This document shows, in pieces, positions 25,047 through 36,500 of a stretch of 64,000 nt of DNA (within the stretch, counting starts at the first letter, position 1; every line of letters begins with the position of its first letter). A model generated the notes under the pieces. The model saw only the letters and a list, made by a program, of their open reading frames with translations, made no database searches and was not told where the DNA came from. Source of the DNA: Okapia johnstoni (taxonomy: Eukaryota; Chordata; Mammalia; Artiodactyla; Giraffidae); assembly GCA_024291935.2 (NCBI GenBank), contig CM044315.1, forward strand, positions 72,646,385 through 72,710,384, in the 5' to 3' direction. Made by a program: the position numbers and the translations under genes.

Positions 25047-26599
25047 CTTGAACACCCCATCTTCCCCCCACCCTGCTTTGAAACATTAAGTTCAACAAAG
25101 CATTCCTGAAGATAGTATTTTAAGGCTCTACATGAAGCAGATACATTCAACTTACTGATGATTGTAGTCCTACAAACACACAAGTTTGGGATTGAGCTTT
25201 TGTATGTGCGTCTTTTTCTGGGATGCAGCTGGACCACACTTCCCTGCCCTTAAGAGCAGAGCTTATTGTGTAACAACAGGGACAACAGATAACTTCTGAG
25301 AGCTAAAAAGCTAGTTTAGCTAGAAGGCTAATCTTAACTTACTAAAAATTCCATAGATGTGTGAGACTTAACACTTAAATGCCGTGGTATCTGTGTGTCA
25401 TACAAACAGCCATCTAGAATGAAAAGGAGGGCTGTTAGCCCTCATAAGGTGGCCTAGAGCAGAGAGGGAAGCCAAAGAGGGTTCATGACTCAACCTAGTC
25501 TCCCCCTCAGGGTCTGCAAGTGCTAAGAAGGCTTGACGTTTCCGACCAGTACTAGGAATGTCTAAACTCAGTCCTCTGCTAGAAATTGAATAGCAAGTTT
25601 TTTTCCTGTGGTTCAAAGATTTCCCATCATAACCTATTCAATTTCATTCTGCTTCACTACCCTTTGCTTTTTAGAAGCCAGAACCTCCAGGCCAAGAGAG
25701 GCAAGGCAAAGCCGCCCACTGGACTTAGAGACTGAGGTTCTTAAAAGGCCTTTGTTGTAGCCCAGGCATGCAGGGGTCACTGGCATGGGAGGAGCCTGCC
25801 CAGCCTCATCTTGTGCTAAGATTTATCCAAATACAGCGATTCAGCAGTGCAGATTAGTGACTTGTGGGCATTTGGGAACCAGCCACAACCCAAATCATTT
25901 TTTAAAATTTTAAAATTTCTTTTCAATTGTATAGGACATACTTTCTTCTGAATACAATATGGAAGGAATTTATCTTAGAATCAGGACGTCTTGCTCACAA
26001 TTAAAGGGCAAACTAGTTTGCATTTTATTACTTTCCTTTCTCACGGTTCTATTCTGAAACCTACATTGTTGCTTCCCAGTTTTTGAGTGCTTGTTTTCCA
26101 AATATTTGTGGGCAGTTTTTAAACACTCTTTTACCCCTTAAGTTAAGGCAGCTGCTTTGAACATGAAACTGTGGGGCTGAGACTGGCAGAAGGCAGCGCC
26201 AGGAAGCTTGCACCTGCTTCGGTTCCATCACAGATGGATTTTTCTCTTCTCTTAGCTTCAGCTTCCCAAACTCTAAAATGGACATTCTCATTCCTCTTAT
26301 GCCCTGTTCCCTCCTGGCTACATTATAGTCCTCCAAACCCCATTACCGTCATTATTAAAATTATTTCAGCATTATTACTAAAACCAACAACTATCACAGA
26401 CTTGTTCTAGAAACAGTGTTCAGCAGATTTCTTATTGTCTGAAGTGCATTAAATGTATAAATTATTCCCCAAATGACTAGTTATGATAGAAGTAAATTTA
26501 GTTGGAAATTCTGGGCTCACCTGCATTCAGGAACCAGTGTAGATGAGGGAAGACACTAGATGGGAACTTACACAGGGCAAAGTTCAGTTTATCTACAGC

Positions 26600-26905
26600 C
26601 CTGGAGACCAGTCACTCATAAAGGAAATGAACTTTGAATATTCATTGGAAGGACTGATGCTGAAGCTAAAGCTCCAATACTTTGGCCACCTGATGTGAAG
26701 AGCCGACTCATTGGAAAAGACCCCAATGCTGGGAAAGATTGAGGGCAGTAGAAGAAGTTGGTGACAGAGGAAGAGATAGTTAAACAGCGTCACTGATTCA
26801 ATGGACATGAATTTGAGCAAATTCCAGGAGATGAGGACAGGAGAGTTTGGCATGCTGCATTTCATGGTGTTGCAGGGTCACACGTGACTGAGTGACTGAT
26901 CGACA
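26600..26905 (+). mobile_element. BovB LINE 3' fragment, diverged
   Basis: It contains 'ctccaatactttggccacctgatgtgaag', 'gactcattggaaaagacccc' and 'aatgctgggaaagattgaggg', then a diverged tail 'gtcacacgtgactgagtgactg'. More diverged than the other copies in the window. Confidence 0.85.
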
Positions 26906-27668
26906 AGATCAAGTACGTGCTCAGATATGTGTTGATTTTAAAAAACTGGAGAAACTACATTGCCTAGCATTTGGTGAAAATTTGGTTATTTTGTAAAAAT
27001 GTAGTATTACCAAGATGGCAATTCTGTTCCTCTTTATAGGATCTCTATATCTCAATCTGAGTTTACTTGATAGAAGAATCTGCCTTATTTAGAAACATGA
27101 TGCTTCCAGTTCTATACAGCATACAGTATATAAAAACAAAAGTGAAGCAAGGGAAAACAATAAACTAGCCTTGGCTATCTTATGTCCAATTCCACAAGAT
27201 GGTTTCATTAAATATAAAGGACATTTTATGCAATTGAGAATGGACCCAACTCTGCAAGGCCAGAGTCTGTTCTTAGAATATAAAGGTTGGCACTAATCTG
27301 GAAGAAACGTGTACAACTGCAAGGTCTGTTTAGCTGAGAAGGAGGAAAGAACTTCTACAGGACAGAACCGAGAGAGCCAGCTCCTGCAGAAGTTCCAATT
27401 TAGACCAAGCTGGATGCTGGACCCCAAGTTCCTACTACCCCTGTTAACAAGTGTATCCTGTGCCTGTCAGGCTTAAGGGGGTGACAGTCCAGGGCTTGGT
27501 CCTCACAAGCTGGTGTTCAGTGGGCACCCGTTCTTCCTTTGGAAGCTCCCAGTCTATGGGAAAGGTTACAATCCCAGCCCTCTGCAGCCACCATCAGCGA
27601 AGCCTGTGAAGAGGCAGGGGTAGAATGTGGGTTTTCCCCTCCGCCCCAACAGAAGAGGGATAAACCTT

Positions 27669-27863
27669 GGGCTTCCCCAGTGGCTCAGCAGTAAAGAATG
27701 CAATGCAGGTTCAATCCTTGGATCAGGAAGATCCCCTGGAGGAGGGCATGGCAATCCTCCAGTATTCTTGCCTGGAGAATCCCATGGATAGAGGAGTCTG
27801 GCGGGCTATAGTCCATGGGGTAACGAGAGTCGGACAGAACTGAGCGACTGAACAAGAACAACA
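27669..27863 (+). mobile_element. Bov-tA SINE
   Basis: The tRNA-like head gggcttccccagtggctcag is followed by the BovB-derived tail ('attcttgcctggagaatcccatgg', 'gtcggacagaactgagcgactgaac'). Confidence 0.9.
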
Positions 27864-28437
27864 GACACCTTTGGAGCTCAGAAAACAGCTACTAACCTAA
27901 AGGGAGCTCCACAGCTTGTAACTACCAAGTACTAGGCCTAGCTCCAGCCACTGGGAGCAGGCTCTCACTGTCTAAGGCCTGCACTATCTTCTAGGGGATT
28001 TTTGGAGCTGTGCTTTCACTGCAGAGGGACCAGCCTCCCGCTTGGCCTGGGGTTTTAGAAAATGCCAGTGACGAGGAAATGAGCTGCCCTAGAGCAGTGT
28101 TTTTCAAACTGGGAGTTATGAAATCTAACTGGTCTGACTAAATTTTTAATTAAGGAGAAAATGATCAGAACGCATCACATATGTCACAGGTAAAACCAAA
28201 TCTTGACTTCTAATACCACTTCCACTAAAAAAACACCCAGCTGATTCCAAGGCTGGGACAGGGTAAGCACAAGACGGCGCTGGGGCATCTTGTTAGGCCA
28301 GAAAAGGAAGTGTTAAGAAACAGGAGCATGTCACAAGGATGTGGAAGCTCACCTAAATAATGAATCAGAACCATTCAAAGAGTAATCCCAAGTCCATAAT
28401 GAAAGTTAATTAAATGAATAAATAAGAAAGAAGGGCT

Positions 28438-28595
28438 TTGGGAACTTTCTTGGCAGTCCGGGGGTTAAGACTCCATACTTTCAATAAAGGAGATGTGATT
28501 TTAATCCCTGGTCGGGGAACTAAGATCTCACATGCTGTGCAATGCAGCACTCCCCAGCCCACACCCCCCTCCGCCACCACACACGCACACACAAA
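28438..28595 (+). mobile_element. tRNA-derived artiodactyl SINE
   Basis: It reads 'gggaactttcttggcagtccgggggttaagactcc', then 'ttttaatccctggtcggggaactaagatctcacatg'. It ends in a CA-rich tail. Confidence 0.8.
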
Positions 28596-28610
28596 TAAGA
28601 TAGGGGCGTG

Positions 28611-28783
28611 AAAGTGAAGTGAGAGTTGCTCAGTCATGTCCGACTCTTTGCAACCACATGGACTGTATAGGCCATGGAATTCTCCAGGCCAGAATACTGG
28701 AGTGGGTAGCTTTTTCCTTCTCCAGGGGATCTTCCCAACCCAGGGATCAAACCCAGGTCTCCCACGTTGCAGGATTCTTTATC
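28611..28783 (-). mobile_element. Bov-tA SINE, reverse orientation
   Basis: It runs from 'agttgctcagtcatgtccgactctttgcaacc' through 'ctccaggccagaatactggagtggg' to 'gggatcaaacccaggtctcccacgttgcagg', with the tRNA head truncated. It faces the copy at 27669-27863. Confidence 0.88.
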
Positions 28784-29696
28784 AGCATTAAACTTTTATA
28801 CATATATAAAGAAGGGTGTTTGCTTATAGGTAAATCAAGCGCAACTGATACATAGGAAGTGCTGGAACTGAAAAATCTTGTAGCCATCATAGTAAAAGAC
28901 CAGTTCAGGCAAAAAACATCAGAATGCTAAATCTGAGGGGACATTTCAATGAGTAAGATTGCTTATCTTACCAGAGTAAGATACTGTGATCACAGAGTAT
29001 CTCTACACAAACCAGTTATTTGTTCCAAGAGAGGAAATATCCAGTGGAGAAACCAGACAACACCTTGACCAAGTAAAAATTTATCATCAATGAAGGGCAG
29101 AAGGACATCTAAGTGACCCGTGATGTGATGTCCCAAGAAGGACACATCATCACTTGGGTAGGACTCTAGCCAAGAATGCATAATTCATCTAATTCTGAGG
29201 AAATACCAACTAAATTAAAAATGGGGCATTTCCTGTTAAATGAGTTGGAGGAACCCACATTCACCAAAAATATCAATGACATAAAAAATAAAGGTGAGTC
29301 ATGACAGAAACTTACCATGTCTGATCTAGGAGGAAGCTTCACTGGATGGGAAGGACGCTGTGAAGGACGTTACTGGACAGACGCTGCGTTAAAGTGTCAA
29401 ACTGAGGTGGAGCCTGCCTTGTGATGTGAGAGGATACCCTTATTTGTAGGAAGTAAGCATTAACGTACTTAGGGGTGAAGGGCTTTGATGTATACAATGT
29501 ACTTCTCAAGTGCCTCAGTTTTTTATGGAGAGAGAAAAGGAGAGAAAGGAACACTGATAAAGCAAACAAGTTAATCTGTAAATAATAGGTGAATTTGGGT
29601 AAAGCATACGTAGGTTTTTTTTTTTTTAACTTGCCACTTTCCTGGAAGTTTAAATTATTTCTCAATAAAATATTTTTAAAAAATACCTCCAATGGA

Positions 29697-29805
29697 GAGA
29701 GCTCCCTGGTGGCCCAGTAGTTAGGAAGGACCTGGCACTTGCACTGCCAGGGCCACAGGAAACTAAGACCCTGCAAGCCCTGTGGTGAGGCCAAAGATAA
29801 ACAAA
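29697..29805 (+). mobile_element. tRNA-derived artiodactyl SINE
   Basis: It reads 'gagctccctggtggcccagtagttaggaaggac', then 'ggaaactaagaccctgcaagccctgtggtgagg'. Confidence 0.75.
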
Positions 29806-30137
29806 ATGCTTCTGGTGTATGTTGTAACTAGAAACGTCTTGGGTATAATCTGTCAGCTTTCACAGAAAGGTCCAGTTCAGGGTCTGTCATTCAGTTTGGC
29901 AGGTCTTGAGAGAACCTGAACTAGGCTCTACTATTCAAGTGACCTCATTTATACTGAGTCTCCCTTTGGATAGGAGAGAATCCTTTGGGTCTTTGATTCA
30001 CTTCATGAATAATCTAGGGGAAAAAAACCCTAAATGTGACGTCTTGAAGTTGCTGTAATGTATCTGGGACAAGATCAGTGTGAAACTGTCCTTTTTACAT
30101 CAATTCTGTATAAAGAGTTCAAGACTGATGCTTCATT

Positions 30138-30536
30138 TTTTTATTTCCCCTCTGCCCTCCCACCCACCCTTGGTGATGGCTGTACCCATTTCAGCATTTC
30201 TGAGCACAAGACCAAAAGTAAGTCTTAAAACAGAGGAGCAGAATTCTTGTCTAAACAGTAACAGAAGGGGATTAGCTGCAAGGATAGCATAACTGTTGTA
30301 CAGTAACAGAAGCTGCCCAGATCTTCTTGGTGGACAATGCATAGAAGACTTAGAATTATGGAACATCTGTCCCTCCACCACCCCTTCCCACCCCTGTCCC
30401 CCAAACCCCCACTCCCACCCCACCCCCCATTAATAGTGTTAACAAAAGCTTAATTTTCCAGTTCTAAAGTGCAAATGATTTGGGTATGACTGCTGTTGCA
30501 ACAGGTCTGAACAGAAAACAATGAAGTCCTCTCTGT
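30138..30536 (-). terminator. ZFYVE9: ZFYVE9 3' UTR with G-rich tract and candidate poly(A) signal
   Basis: On the minus strand AATAAA (30145-30140) lies about 390 bases after the stop and is the first hexamer I see. The 3' UTR between holds a strongly G-rich stretch (30429-30371 on the sense strand). The downstream element is weak, so a longer 3' UTR is possible. Confidence 0.4.
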
Positions 30537-33500
30537 CTACGCGATGTTTTCCAGAATATAAAAGATGAGTTCCATGACGATGGGGCCCTCACTGAGCTGG
30601 CAGGCCCCTCCATGGATCACCGGCACCAGAGCGCTGTCCAGATCGTTCATGTACTGCGAGGGAAGGGGCTGGCCATTGCTCCCTGCTTGATAGCCAACCT
30701 ACACCGTGGAAAGAAGGGGATGACAGGTTACTGGACAGAGAAGATCTCTCCAGATGGCTGAGGGCCAAGGAGGCTGAGCAGGAAAGGAGGTGTCCTTTTT
30801 GGCCAGGGGCTAGTTACTGGTAGTAAACACAAACTGCTTCTCTTCCTTAGAACTGTCACTTACCATCCTATCATATATTCATCTTGCCCCTAACACCTGG
30901 TAGCTGTGACACGTTGGGCAAGACAATTAACCTGTTATGGTCTCAGTTTCCCAGGAAGGGAGGTTGGGGCACAGAGAGGTATGGAATGTCAGCAATAGTA
31001 CATAAACCTTTGGTTGTGTGGAAGTTAAAATGAGAAATATACTGGATAAATTCCCTAACAGCAGGAACTGAACACCTGTCCTTCCATCCATTTCTCCACA
31101 TAGCATTTTTTAAACACCTACAAACACAAGAATTCAAACATGAATGTAAACAGGGCCCCTGCCCTGAAAAGCCCTACACATTTAGTAGAAAAAATGCTAG
31201 GTCTTTCTGTTTTATGTGAAGTAATTCTCTCTCCAGCCAGATTATCAGTACCATTTGGGAAAGGACTGTAATACTCATTTTGTATTACCCTGACATGCCT
31301 AGTAAAGTGTTGGGCAAGACCATAAGTAGAAAATAACTATCTGTTGATTGATGACTAGTCAAGAAATGGAGATAAACATATGACCTTTCACATTTTCCCT
31401 GATAATGACACAACTGCATCAAAGCAGGAGCACTGGGACATGTCACAGGGATCTAAAATCCGAAAGAGCGACTTCCCTGGCTGTCCAGTGGTTACGAATC
31501 TGCACTCCAAATGCAGAGAACCCCAGGTCGATCCCTGGTCAGGGAACTAAGATCCCACATGCCGCCCCCCCCAAAATAAATAAAATCCAAAGGAACTGTA
31601 GAGAGATTAGAGTGCTAGGCCACATGAAAGAGACCTGGGACAAGGAAGTGAGGGCAGGCTGCATTCAGACTGGATTGGGACCACACAGAGCACACCAAAA
31701 GGTTAATAAGTAAGATGGGGAGGAAAGCCCGGCCACAGGAGATCCGCGCTGACAGGAAAACTAATGGGGAGATGGTTCAAGTCACATCGACGAACTAGCA
31801 TGGCAATGTTGGCAGTAAGAAAAACACAAGAAGCAGAACTGCAGAGACCAGTCAGCAGAAGCCTGCTGTAGTTGGAGTAAGAAAACAACAGGAGATGGGA
31901 CGGCCTGGGACCTGCTCTCTAAAGGAGGCAGGGTGGCCCCTACGTCATTCACACAGGGGCAGCAGGTCCTCACACTTCTTAACCCACACTAAAAAGAAAG
32001 ATCCCTGCAAGACACTCAGGTCAGGAAGCCAGAGTTCACATGGTTCAGAGATTGACCAAGCTGCACATTCAGCTGTATTACCAACAGAGGGCCCAAGGTG
32101 CAGAGAGACTTGTACTCTCTGGGTTGCAGGAAGAAAACTCACGTGTCAGAAAACAGACACTGCCCAAGGCTTCAAAGGCTGAGGTTCTTACCTGATCTGA
32201 GTCAAGTGTCACACGAAGTCCCAGTTTTGTCATTCCATCTTCCTTCAGAAGCTTCAGGTGGGGACAAAGAGCAAGACAAAAAGCCTTGGCAACATGCTCC
32301 GTTAGTCGGCTGTGATCTGCAGGATCACCCAGGCAATTGTGCTGGTCATCATTTTCTAGGAAAAACACCTGTTCCCCAAACAAAAGAGACTTTTAAGCTT
32401 GTGTCCAGGAGATGTGGGAAGAAATGAGTGCACCAGCTCGTGGGTTGAGTACCCTGACTCCCTGAGACGTGCAGGAAGACCAGACAAACGACACCAAGAA
32501 AAGCAGGGCACTGACTTCTCACATTTAAGAAACAGCCTCTGCCTCTCACAGTCTCTGCATCCACAGGATGGTAGCTACCACTTACTGATCTCCCTAAAAG
32601 CCATGGCCGTGGTCATAATGGTACATTCTGTTTGGAACCAGGAAAGGCTTACATTTTACACTGTGTACGTCTAAAAGGACTCCCTAGTATGTGGACAACT
32701 TTCTAAAGGAAATGATCTTAGAATCTAAGAGAACAGCCCTTACAGATCACATCACCCAACACCTGCATATTACTGCTCACTCAGAAGAGAGGGGACTCAC
32801 TCAGGGCCCAGGTGAGAATCTGCGTCTTTTGCCTTTCACCACAGACAGAGCTCTTCCTACCACATGGCTCTGCCACTGCTGAGGCCAAAGCTGTGTCACT
32901 GTCTGTGAACTGAGCACAGCGCTGGGTGCAGGCGGAAGCACAGCAGATCTGGAACTGAGACCTGAGTCCTATCACACAGAGGAGGGTCATGAGCAAGTCC
33001 TCTAGCTTCTTAATGCCAATTTGCCTCTGTAAAATGGGAAGGACCTACCTTCTCTGGTTATAGTATAAATGATATAAAAGCAAAACATAGGCTGATTCAT
33101 GTTGATGTTTGGCAGAAACAACACAATTCTGTAAAGCAATTATCCTTCAAATAAAAAATACATTTAAATTTTTTTAAAAAGCAAAACATAAAAGATACAG
33201 ACATGTAAATATAGAATGCTTCTCTGTACCAACACTTGGCTTATGGCTCAAGCAGTGGCTTATATTAACAATCTGCAAAGGGGTAGCTCTGAACCTGGTG
33301 CCCGATGCATTAGTGAAAGTGGCAGCGTGAAGTGATAGCTGAAACTCTCAAGTGGGAGTCAGGAGACCTCTGGTCCCTGCTCTGCCAGCAACCAGCATTA
33401 GACAAGTCACAGAGTCACCTGGCCTCTCTGAGACTCTTTTCTCATTATGTAATTTCTCAGTGCTCACCTCCCTATCTCAGGGGATTAGTGGGGAGCAAAA

Positions 33501-36500
33501 AAGAGGGAACAGAGGTCAAACTACTCTGTAAGCAATAAAGACATTCACATGTTTCAGACCCTCGACTACTCAAGATACGTCACACAGATGATTATTACAA
33601 AGCAAGCAGATAAAACCACTCAGCTGCATATAAAATTACCAAGTCTGGTATGAAAGATGTCACTTGGAACAACAGCCCAAGAACTTCAAGCCTCTGTGTT
33701 GTCAGGAACGAGCTAGTAAACTTGGGTTACTAGGCACTTATCCTCCCTTAGCTCAGTTACCTTGTGTGTAAAATGGAAAAGGTAGAAGTCACAGAACTTC
33801 TTAAATTTAAAAAAATTAAGACTTTTAAAGCTTCCAGAAATCCTAGAGATCTTATAATTTAATATTTGATTTTTATAGACAGGTATAAATGAGTTTCAAA
33901 AGAAATCAAGAGATCCAGGACCTACCTGTTTATTCTCAAAAAATAAACTTTCTGATTTGTGTGATGTGCTTCCCAGGTGGTGCTAGTGGTAAAGAACCTG
34001 TCTGACAATGCAGGAGACATAGGACACACAGGCTCGATTCCTGGGTTGGGAAGATACCCTGGAGGAGGGCATGGCAACCCACTCCAGTATTCTTGGAGAA
34101 TATCACGTGAGATTCTGGAGAATCTCACGAACAGAAAGGCCTGGTGGGCTACAGTCCAGAGGGTTGCAAAGAATCGGACACAACTGAAGTGAATTCGCAC
34201 GCACGCACGCACATACACATATACAGGGTCCCTGCCTGGCTCCTCTCATCCCCAGGTAAGCCTCTCATACAGCTCTAAGAAACAATAGAGTAGAAAACAG
34301 GTTAGGAGTCGACCACATCTGGGTTTGAATCAGGACTTTACCAGTGCTTATTTGCCGTGTAATCCTGGACAAGTTAGTTTCTGAGCTTTAGTTTTCCTAT
34401 TTGTGAGATAAGTCTATTTTTAAAAGACAGTGTGTTATCTAAGTTATAACTGAGTGCAACATAACCAGCCTAGCTTTCTGAAGAATCCAGCAAAGACAGT
34501 ATGTACCCTTCAGAGATGCACCCTTCTTGAGGTCCAATGTGAACACATCTCTAAAAGCTAGTTCATGGGGCGGAGATGTCAGATTGCTACAGGCCCACAC
34601 TTGGTGCATTTCCTCCCAGTGAGCTCAGACAGACCAGAGGGAACTGGATAGAGAAGGTAACAGAGATTTTTTCCCCTTATCCTCCAGAATCAGGCCAGAA
34701 TGTCTCTGGGCCAAGTAAAAAGCTGTCTTCAAAGAGGGGGTCAAGGATGCCAAGTTTCCATTTCCTTACCTCGGTCCATCTGATGACCTTTCCATTCGCT
34801 TTATACTCTGATCCATGGAATATCTTCACACTTGTTATAGACTCCATGGACTTCCCATCTATGGGACTTAGGACACTAAAACAGAAACAAAGGAAAGAGA
34901 TGGAAGCAGCTCTTAGAAGAACTACTTTTCTCTTATCATACACTGGGTGCCTTGCTGAAAACACCTGTGCAAAACATCACAAAAGAAGAAGCCACTACCC
35001 CAAAATGAACATGAACAGAGCTCTCAGGGAGGGGCCTGTGCACTGAAATAATTCCGAGGACACACGTACGAAAAAGGAGTCCTGATGGCAGAAGCTGGTT
35101 ATTTAATGTAAAGAAACTGCTTACAAGTCTGCTGTCTTCCTCTCGTGTTCCTCCCTTCAGCCCCGCACCCAACCCTGCTCTCCCCTGCTCCACCACCACA
35201 CCCATCACATCATACTCTCCATATGTTTGTGTATCTGCCTCACAGACTTCTGAAGGGGAAGGTACATGATCTACTCATTTCCATGTGCTATGCTCACAGT
35301 CTGACACACAACGTAGGAGTTTAGTGTTTACAGACTAAAGGAATTATTTGACCAAGTATGTTAATTATGACAGCGCTGGTATGAACTGAGGAACGTGCAT
35401 CTGTATTATCTATTGAAACAAGTTCCCTTCAGTGCTGCATAGCACTCCTAGGTTCCTGAATTGAAAGGCCACATTTTATGGTCGTGTCCTCTCCAAAATA
35501 TAGCAAGTATAAATATGTGGATGTACATACTCATTCTGATGAGGAGTCAAAGTAACTGTTGTGAACTTTTCCTAACAACTTTCAAACCTGTTCATGTTTT
35601 TCAATCTCTCTATATAAAACATCAAATTTAACCTAAAGTTGACTATCAGGGACATGCTACATTTGACTGAATTAAAATTATTTAAACACTGTTAAGTTTA
35701 CTTTCTAACTCATCAGACAGTATAAAAACTACAGCAGCCTTAGTTGATAAAAACTCTCTTGAGAAAGGTTATTGAGAAAGATCAATGCAAAGAAATAGAG
35801 GAAAACAATAGAATGGGAAAGACTACAGATCTCTTCAAGAAAATCAGAGATACCAAGGGAACATTTCATGCAAATATGGGCTAGTAAAGGACAGAAATGG
35901 TAGGGACCTAACAGAAGCAGAAGATATTAAGAAGAGGTGGCAAGAATACACAGAAGAACTGTACAAAACAGATCTTCACGACCCAGATAATCATGATGGT
36001 GTGATCACTCACCTAGAGCCAGACATCCTGGAATATGAAGTCAAGTGGGCCTTAGGAAGCATCACTACGAACAAAGCTAGTGGAGGTGATGGAATTCCAG
36101 CTGACCTATTTCAAATCCTGAAAGATGATGCTGCGAAAGTGCTGCATTCAATATGCCAGCAAATATGGAAAACTCAGCAGTGGCCACAGGACTGGAAAAG
36201 GTCAGTTTTCATTCCAATCCCAAAGAAAGGCAATGCTAAAGAATGCTCAAACTACCGCACAATTGCACTCATCTCACACGTTAGTAAAGTAATGCTTAAA
36301 ATTCTCCAAGTCAGGCTTCAGCAATACGTGAACCGTGAACTTCCAGATGTTCAAGATGGTTTTAGAAAAGGCAGAGGAACCAGAGATCAAATTGCCAACA
36401 TCTGCTGGATCATCGAAAAAGCAAGAAAGTTCCAGAAAAACATCTATTTCTGCTTTATTGACTATGCCAAAGCCTTTGACTGTGTGGATCACAATAACTG

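Larger units (their letters stand above)
23677..30130. other. Tail-to-tail interval between CC2D1B and ZFYVE9
   Basis: No coding exon was recognised. The CC2D1B 3' UTR must occupy the left part. Repeats are a microsatellite (24614-24663), a BovB fragment (26600-26905), Bov-tA copies on each strand (27669-27863 and 28611-28783) and tRNA-SINEs (28438-28595, 29697-29805). I see nothing specific in 24664-26599, 26906-27668 or 27864-28437. The stretch 28860-29690 looks like eroded older repeat ('ggtgaagggctttgatgtatacaatgtac'). Confidence 0.65.

Noticed and set aside
28990..29181. 63-codon minus-strand frame
   Set aside because: It falls in eroded repeat-like DNA and has no recognisable domain or splice context.
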